NCBI GenBank assembly: GCA_029237695.1
Contig: CM055265.1
Location: 76,580,013-76,644,012 of the forward strand
DNA: 64,000 bases
Reading direction: 5' to 3'
Origin: Conchocele bisecta
Lineage: Eukaryota; Mollusca; Bivalvia; Lucinida; Thyasiridae
In this document: positions 37,101-46,100 of the stretch, one piece after another
Layout of the letters: every line of letters starts with the position of its first letter
Position numbering within the stretch: position 1 is the stretch's first letter
The notes under the pieces: model-generated
Seen by the model: only the letters and a program-made list of their open reading frames with translations
What the model was told of the DNA's origin: nothing
The model's database searches: none
Program-made: the position numbers and the translations under genes

Positions 37101-40100
37101 ATGGCCAACTGATCAAGTGCTAAACTTAATCATGGTGCGATAGCTGACTGATCAGTTAATATACTAGGCAATGTGCGATGGCCGACTGATCAAGTGCTAT
37201 ACCAGTCCTGGTGCGATGGCCAATCGATCAAGTGCTAAACTAGTCCTGGTGCGATGGCCGACTGATCAAGTTCTGAACTAGTCCTGGTACGATGGCCGAC
37301 TGATCGAGTGCTATACTAGTCATGGTGCGATAGCTGACTGATCAGTTACTATACCAGGCAATCTGCGATGGTCGACTGATCAAGTGCTGTACTAGTCGTG
37401 GTGTGTTGGCCGACTGATCAAGTGCTATACTTGGCATGGCCGACAGATCAAGTGCTATACTGGGCATGGTGAGATGGAAACTGATCAAGTGCTATAATGG
37501 GCATGGTGCGACGGCCGACTGATCAAATGCTATGCTAGTCATGGTGTGTTGGCCGACTGATCAAGTACTATACTCAGCATGGCCGACTGATCAAGTGCTA
37601 TACTTGACATGTGAGATGGAAAACTGATCAAGTGCTATGCTGGGCATTGTGCGATGGCCGAATGATCAAGTGCATTAATAGTCTAGGTGCGATGGCCGAC
37701 TGATCAAGTGCTATACTAGTCATGGTGCGTTGCCCGACTGATCAAGTGCTATACTGGGCATGGCCGACTGATCAAGTGCTATACTTGACATGGTGAGATG
37801 GCAAACTGATCAAGTGCTATACTGGGCATGGTGTGATGGCCGACTGATCAAGTACTATACTCAGCATGGCCGACTGATCAAGTGCTATACTTGACATGTG
37901 AGATGGCAAACTGATCAAGTGCTATACTGGGCATTGTGCGATGGCCGACTCATCAAGTGCATTCTAGTCTTGGTGCGATGGCCGACTGATCAAGTGCTAT
38001 ACTAGTCATGATGCGTTACCCGACTGATCAAGTGCTATACTGGGCATAGCCGACTGATCAAGTGCTATACTTGACATGGTGAGATGGCCAACTGATCAAG
38101 TGCTATACTGGGCATGGTGCGATGGCCGACTGATCAAGTGCTATACTAGTCATGGTGTGATGGCCGACTGATCAAGTGCTATACTAGTCATGGAGCAATG
38201 GCCTACTGATCAAGTGCTATACTGGGCATGCTGAGATAACCGGTGATCAGGTGCTATACTGGGCAAGGTGCGATGGCCGACTGATCAAGTGCTATACTAG
38301 TCATGGTGCAATGACCGACTGATCAAGTGCTATGCTAGTCATGGTGCGATGGCTGACTGATCAAGTGCTATACTGGGCATGGTGTGGTGGCCAACTGATA
38401 ATATGCTTTACTAATCATGGTGCATTGGCCGACTGATGAGTACTATGCTAGTCATGGTGCGATGGCTGACTGATCAAGTGCTAAACTAGTCCTGGTGCAA
38501 TGGCCGACTGATCAAGTGCTATACTGGGCATGGTGAGATAGCTGGTGATCAAGTGCTATACTGGGCAAGGTGCGATAGCCGGTGATCAGGTGCTGTACTG
38601 GGTATGGTGTGATAGCCGGTGCTCAGGTGTTATACTGGGCATGGTGAGATAGCCGGTGACCAGGTGCTATGCTGAGCATGGTGCGATAGCCGCTGATAAG
38701 GTGCTATACTGGGCATGGTGCGATAGCCGGTGATGAGGTGCTATACTGGGTATGGTGAGATAGCCGGTGATCAGGTGCTATACTGGACATGGTGCGATAG
38801 CCGGTGATCAGATGCTATACAGGGCATGGTGCGATAGCCGGTGATCAGGTGCTATACTGGGTATGGTGAGATAGTCGGTGATCAGGTGCTATACTGGACA
38901 TGGTGCGATAGCCGGTGATCAGATGCTATACTGGGCATGGTGCGATAGCCGGTGATCAGGTGCTATACTGGGCATGGTGCGATAGCCGGTAATCAGATGC
39001 TATATTGGGCATGGTGCGATAGCCGGTGATCAGATGCTATACTGGGCAAGGTGCGATAGCCGGTGATCAGGTGCTATACTGGGCATGGTACGATAACCGG
39101 TGATCAGGTGCTATACTGGGCATGGTGCGATAGAGCTGGTTGATTCCAGGATGGGCTAACCTGGTTTATGGTGCGGATAGCCCGGTTGATCAGGTGCATA
39201 CTGGGCATGGTGCGATAGTCCGGTGATCAGGTGCTATACGGATGGTGCGATACCGTGATCAGTGATACTATCGACCGGTATGGTGCGGATAGCCGGTGAT
39301 CAGATGCTATACTGGTTATGTGCGATAGCCGGTGAGGATACAGGTGAGCGATAGCCGGTGATCAGATCTATCTGCATGGTGCGATAGCCGGTGATCAGAT
39401 GCTATACTGGTTATGGTGCGATAGCCGGTGATCAGGTGCTATACTGGGCATGGTGCGATAGCCGGTGATCAGGTGCTATACTGGGCATGGTGCGATAGCC
39501 GGTGATCAGGTGCTATACTGGGCATGGTGCGATAGCCGGTGATCAGATGCTATACTGGGCATGGTGCGATAGCCGGTGATCAGGTGCTATACTAGGCATG
39601 GTGCGATAGCCGGTGATCAGGTGCTATACTGGGCATGGTGCAATAGCCGGTGATCAGATGATATACAGGGCATGGTGAGATAGCCGGTGATCAGATGCTA
39701 TACTGGGCATGGTGAGATAGCCGGTGATCAGGTGCTATACTGGGCATGGTGCGATAGCCAGTGATGAGGTGCTATGATGGGTATGGTGCGATAGTCAATG
39801 ATCAGATGCTATACTGCGCATGGTGCGATAGCCGGTGATCAGATGCTATACTGGGCATGGTGCGATAGCCGGTGATCAGGTGCTATACTGAGCATGTGTG
39901 TGGTGGCACTACTGATAAGATGCTGTACTAGTCATGGTGCGATGTCCGACTGATCAAATGGCATGGCATAATAACTAGATGGCCGTGGCCTACATGTCGC
40001 ACCCGCCGAGGTATTTGATAGTACAAAAATAAACTTTTATTGCAAACAAGCTTTAGCCCGTTGACGTAAAAACATGCCGCACCTGCCGAGGCTTTGATAG

Positions 40101-43100
40101 TATACCGAAAAACTTTAACCAAAAAAACACTTTAACAAAAAACTGAATGCACGCCAATGTGCCGACTATATCGCGCTGTCTGCAAGCGGGCCCAACAACA
40201 ACTTTAAGGGAAATTTCAAAGTAATTTGACCTTGACATTAGGCACAGGGGACGCACACGTTGGGCATATAATGAACATGTCGGTGATAAATGCACAGTAT
40301 GTGAAGTTTCGATTAAATTGGTGAATCGGTTTCAGAGATATAGTGTTCTTAAAGGTACATGCCCACTAAGTAGCCACAAAATGTTCTTTAAATCAGAGAC
40401 ATCATCTAAGACATTTTATGGCAAAAGAAACATTCATTCACCATTACCCCACGTCTTGATTGGCATTATTATACATTTTATATCAGGCGTAAATTTCCAC
40501 ACTGATATCAGGGGCGATAACCGCGTTTCCTTAAAATACTAACGAACATTGCTATTTATTCTCTGTATTAAGATTTTGATGTGCAATGATCATACTGAGG
40601 CCCATTCAGTAGACACAAAATGTTCGTTATATCGGAGACATCATCTGAGACATTTTCGGGAAAAATAAACATTAATTCACCATTAATACAAGTATTTATT
40701 GGCATTATTATACATTTTATATCAGGCGTAAATGTCCACACTGATATCAGGGGCGATAACATTGTTTCCTTAAAATGTTACCGAACATTACTATTTATTT
40801 ATCTGTATTTATTGTTTGATGTGCAATGATCATACTTCTGTCGAAAATATTATTTTTTTCAGGGGACACATTTAATTAGTATAAGTAATTAAAAAATATC
40901 ATGCCCCATTAGCCTATGAAAATAGCCTGATACCATCGAGCGTCACTATCAGTGAAATAAACATTACTAAATGATTATGCATTGTATCCGTATAACGGGC
41001 ACTCGTACTGTTTAGAACTGGTGGAATAGTAAGACAATTATACGTTATTTAGTTCCTACAAATAACATTTTGTGCCTACTGAGTGGGTATGTACCTTTAA
41101 TCAGTATAAATAATTAAACAAGAATTCCGCGGAATCAAATGTCTTGTACCGCCTTGTACCGCATTGTTCCGCCTTGATCTTGACCCTGGGGCCCCGAGAA
41201 TAGTCCTATATGCATCTACATATCATAGTAAAGGTATGTGTAAAGTTTGATGACTGTAGCTGATAAGGTGTTGAAGTAATGACCGTAACACGAAAACTTA
41301 ACATTGAATGATGACAACGCCGCGGCCACCGACGTTGACGACTCCGGAAAAGCAAAACCTTAGTCTCGCTTTCGCGGGCGAGACAAAAATATCATGCCTC
41401 ATTTGCATATGAAAATAGTTTGATACCACCGCGAGTCACTACCAGTGAAATAAATATTACTAAATGATTATCTGTAAAGCGGGCACTCAAATATTTTAGA
41501 ACTGATGGAATAGTGACACAATTATACACTTATTTAATTCCTATAAAAAATCATTTTGTGCCTACTGAGTGGACATGTACCTTTAAAAACTTTAACCTAA
41601 ATCCAAAAAACTTTAACCGGACGCACAAAGTGACGTACATATGGACGTACGTATGTATGTAGGCCAATGTGACAACTATGTCGCACTGTCCACAAGCAGG
41701 CACATCAAAAACTTTATGGTAAATTTCAAAGTAATTTGACCTTGATATTGGGCACAGGGGTTGCACGGGTTGAGAATAGAATGAAAATATGGTAAACACA
41801 CATGTTAAGCTTCGAGTGAATTGATGAAACTGTTTCAGAGATATAGTGTTCTTAAAAAACTTTAACCTACATGTACGTTAAATCAGCAAAAAACTTTAAG
41901 GTAAATTTCAAAGTAATTTGACCTTGACATTGGGCACAGGGGCCGCATGGGTTGGACACAGAATGAAAATATGGACGATGATAAATACACATGTGAAGCT
42001 TCGAGTGAATTGGCGAAGCGGTTTCCGAGATATAGTGTTCTGAAAAACTTTAACCTACGGTAAATAAAAACCAAATGGCCGCGGCCCGCATGTTGAGCCC
42101 ACTGAGGCATTTGATAGTCTCAGAGTATATTTATTTTAAGTTTGAATTAAGGTATGTAAAAGCTTTAACGCAAATTTGAAAGTAATTTGACCTTGATCTT
42201 GGGCATGTGGGTCGCATGGGTGGGCTATAGAATGAAAATACGGATGATAATAAAACATTATTTGAAGTTTGAAGCAAATCTGAGTAAGTGTTCTGGAGAT
42301 ATAATAAGGTATGTACAAACTTTAACACAAATTGCAAAGTCATTTGACATTGGGGCACCGGGGCCGCATGAGTGGGACACACGTACGGACGGATGCACGG
42401 ACGTGATTGTGATCACTATGTCTCGCTTTCCGCAAGCAGGCTCGGCAAAAAAACTATGGATGGACGTCAATGTGCAGACTATATCGCGCTGTCCGCAAGC
42501 GGACGCAACAAAAATTGTCCAACCCATTTTTAAAGGTGCATGCCCACTCAAAATGTTCTTTATGGGAATTAAATAAGTGTATAATTGTGTCACTATTCCA
42601 CTAGTTCTAAAAATTACAGGGCCTGAAAATAGCAGCTTTTACCAGTAGGTCCGGGACCTACATTTAACAAGGAAAAAAGCGAAAGGTCCAAGGAATTTTT
42701 CGGAAGGTCCGAGAGGATAATCGCTAGAAAAACGGTAGAAATATGTGTCTGTTTTATGGGAAATGACTTGTCACAACATGTGTAAATACTCGAATGAGTC
42801 ACCATAAATTATCTTATAAGACGATAATCAGAATGGATTTAGCATCGCCACTGAATGATGATAGCAATTTCAACTTTATCACAGGTCCGGCGGACTTGAC
42901 CAGTGCTATTTTCAGGCCCTGAATTACGAGTGCCCGCTATACAGATATAATCATTTGGTAATATGTATTGATAGTGACGCGCGGTGGTATCAGGATATTT
43001 TCATATGAAAACAAGAATTCCGACACGGAAGCGGTATCGCGCCTGCCGAGGCATTTGACCGTGTTGTGAAAAAACAACTTTAACGCATTTGCCTTACAAA

Positions 43101-46100
43101 AAAAAAAAAAAAACGGACGACGTGGACGACTATGATGACGACGCGGACGACGACGGAATAATTATTTATACTAATTAAATGCATCACCTGAAAAATTAAT
43201 ATTTACTACAGATTATAAAGTATGATCATTGCACATCAAAAAATAAATACCGAGAATCATAGTAATGTCCATTAACATTTTAAGGAAACACGGTTATCGC
43301 CCCTGATATCAGAAAATGTCTCTGATGATGTCTCTGATATAAAGAACATGTTATGCATACTCGTCAGAGTGGGCGTGTACCTTTAATGCTAGCTCCGCAC
43401 TGTTCCGTGAGAACTATGCATGCGCTAAGTTTCATAAAAATATTGCAAAGGGTGTTCGAGTTATTCTCCGGACAAATCCGTGCGCGCCTGGACGTCACTG
43501 TTGAGCTATCTGCAAGCGGATCTACTAAAACAATATTGGCATGCCACGGCATATACAAGTAACTTACCTTAATTCATCAGTTACACATCAGACGCTGAAT
43601 GAACTTTCATTCTCACCACACCACTTGTAGAATATTGAAGTTATTCATTATGTTCAATAGTGCGGCTTTGACACGACGTGAAATTAAAACATGCATGACA
43701 TGATCTGGAAGAATAACCACAGACCAAGCACGCATATCCAGAATCATGTCTGTCGGTTCTTATGCAGCTCCGATTTCCGTCACCTGTCCGCCAAATCCAG
43801 AATCCAACAATGTCCAACAATGTCGCAAATTAAATCCTCTATGTTAGTGTATGAACAAAATGTCACTTAGTATATTATCCAATGCGGGTTGTAATCTCAT
43901 GCATAATCTGTGACGTCGACTTTAATAATTAGGCATAACTTCTAGCTTGTGAATTTTTGGTTGAATGAAGTGATCACTATGCTGAAGAAGTGTGTATCTG
44001 TGCCCGGTTTGCTCAGTAGGTAGAGCGATGGTGTGGTAAACCAGTGTTCCCCGGTTCGATTGCGGGTTGGTGCACATCTTTCTCACCGTGTGATATTTAG
44101 CGCCCAACGTAGTTGCGGGAAGCAACTCTGCAGAATACTCCTGCATCGTCCGTACCAAGAGTTATGGTGCTCTCCGTAGGTTTCCCCTGCAAAGTACCAA
44201 ATCACATCTAATTCGCGCTTCAGCTGTTAATTGAGACATATTTTCTGTATTTTTCAATTGAACGAAATGTCAGTATTATACTGACATTCATTTCTGTAGA
44301 ATAAATATAGAAAAATATGTCACAATTAACAGCTAAAGCGTGAATGAGATCCGATTCGGTACACTACAGGAGAAACATATGGAGCACCGTAACTCTGGGT
44401 ACGGACGATAAGTGAATATTCTGCAGAGTTAGTTGCCGCAACTACTCCGAACGTGGAGTCGTGACTGATTCTCCAAAATGTTCCACAAATATGGAACTCA
44501 GGGTGGACATTTTTCTCCGCATTGACAATTGGTGGCCAACGAAGGACCGTGACTGATAAATACTCCTGAAAGTGTACCCAAACATATGGAGTTCGAAGAC
44601 AAAATTAAACATGGAATTCGAGGACGAATTTCAATTTGGCGCGGAAGAATGTGTGTGGGAAGGAAGTGTGTATGATCTGTGTGCCTGGTTAGCTTGGTCG
44701 GTAGAGCATGGGCATGGTACGATAAACATGAGGTCCCCGGTTCGATTCCGGGCCGGTATGCATCTTTCTCACTCTGTGAGACAAATAAACCGTTTTGTTT
44801 TAAAGAAATGGCTATCACCGGTATAAATATCATCTTCACAAAATGTATTCGGGCCAATAGAAATCAACAGCCAGAGCAGAATGTTTGTAGTAATAAAAAT
44901 CTAATTCAAAAATAAATTGTATCACATTTCAAAAATTAAATTATGCTTTTATTTTAAAATTAATATCAATATGTTCACCATGTTATTATGGTTAATATGC
45001 AATGGACAGTAACCTTGCAGCTTGAAATTGAAAGACATTATGAAAAGTTGTGTTGATCTCAGAAATTGTCATGTCGACTATAGGATCGCGTCAAAATAAT
45101 GTTAACAGAATAGGAAAACGTAATTTGATACCGACGCAAAAGGAAACAAAACGCTAAATTGGTGCTTAGTTATGCCATATTATACAGTAGACCACACATT
45201 ATAATTTGATTTTATATGTTTTATTTACTGACACCGGTTTATTGTTGCTGGTGTGACTGGTGATGCGGCACCATATTACAAAAACAAAATAGTGTCATGT
45301 AACACCACCTTAATATCGTGTAAAACTGCACCAAATGGCAATGCCGTGTAATACCACAAGCCACCATGTTAGTGTCGTGTAACACCACCTTAATATCGTG
45401 TAAAATGGCACCAATGCCGTGTAACACCACACGACACCACATTGGTGTAGTGTAAAACCACAATCGTGTAGTGTAACACCACATCGTCATATTTGATTGG
45501 TCAAGGCAATCGTGCGTCCAAATTCTTGCATATCGTGTGGAAGTTGGTGTCGTGTGCGTGCCGTGTGGAGACGGTGTCGTGTTCGTTCATGTGTGCACAT
45601 ACACGCTGACCCCACTGTAAGTATGTATTAGAATGGTCATATGCTTACAGTGGAACATCTCTAAACCGGACCCTCCCAGGATGTCCGGTTTAGAGAGGTT
45701 CCACTGTATATGTTCAGCGAATGCAGTAGTCATACAATTAAGACGCGTTGGTACATGGCTTATCATAATATAGCTTTCTAATTTATTGACTGAATAACGG
45801 TAAACGTCCGTTCAATAACGAGACAATAATGCACACGTGATAGCGCCAATGTTCACCTGTGTTCACTGAATGACTAGTAAATCGAGTCTCCATCACAAAA
45901 CTATTCGGTTCGAGAATACAATGTAAGTATTGAGCGTGTACCGGTACTTATTGTGTGCCCAAATTTCCCGACTAAAGAAAGCACAACAACAGTTCGTCAT
46001 AAATAATCACAATATTCGCCAATACATATTAAATTAATAATTAAATGTTTTAATAAGTAATACAAAAGAGTTACCGCTAGCGCTCGCGCTAAACTAATTT

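Noticed and set aside
36425..39960. Possible CRISPR-like array
   Set aside because: Repeats are contiguous with no unique spacers, and the genome is eukaryotic. It is a satellite.
44002..44762. Functional tRNA genes
   Set aside because: Acceptor and anticodon stems mismatch and SINE-like tails follow.
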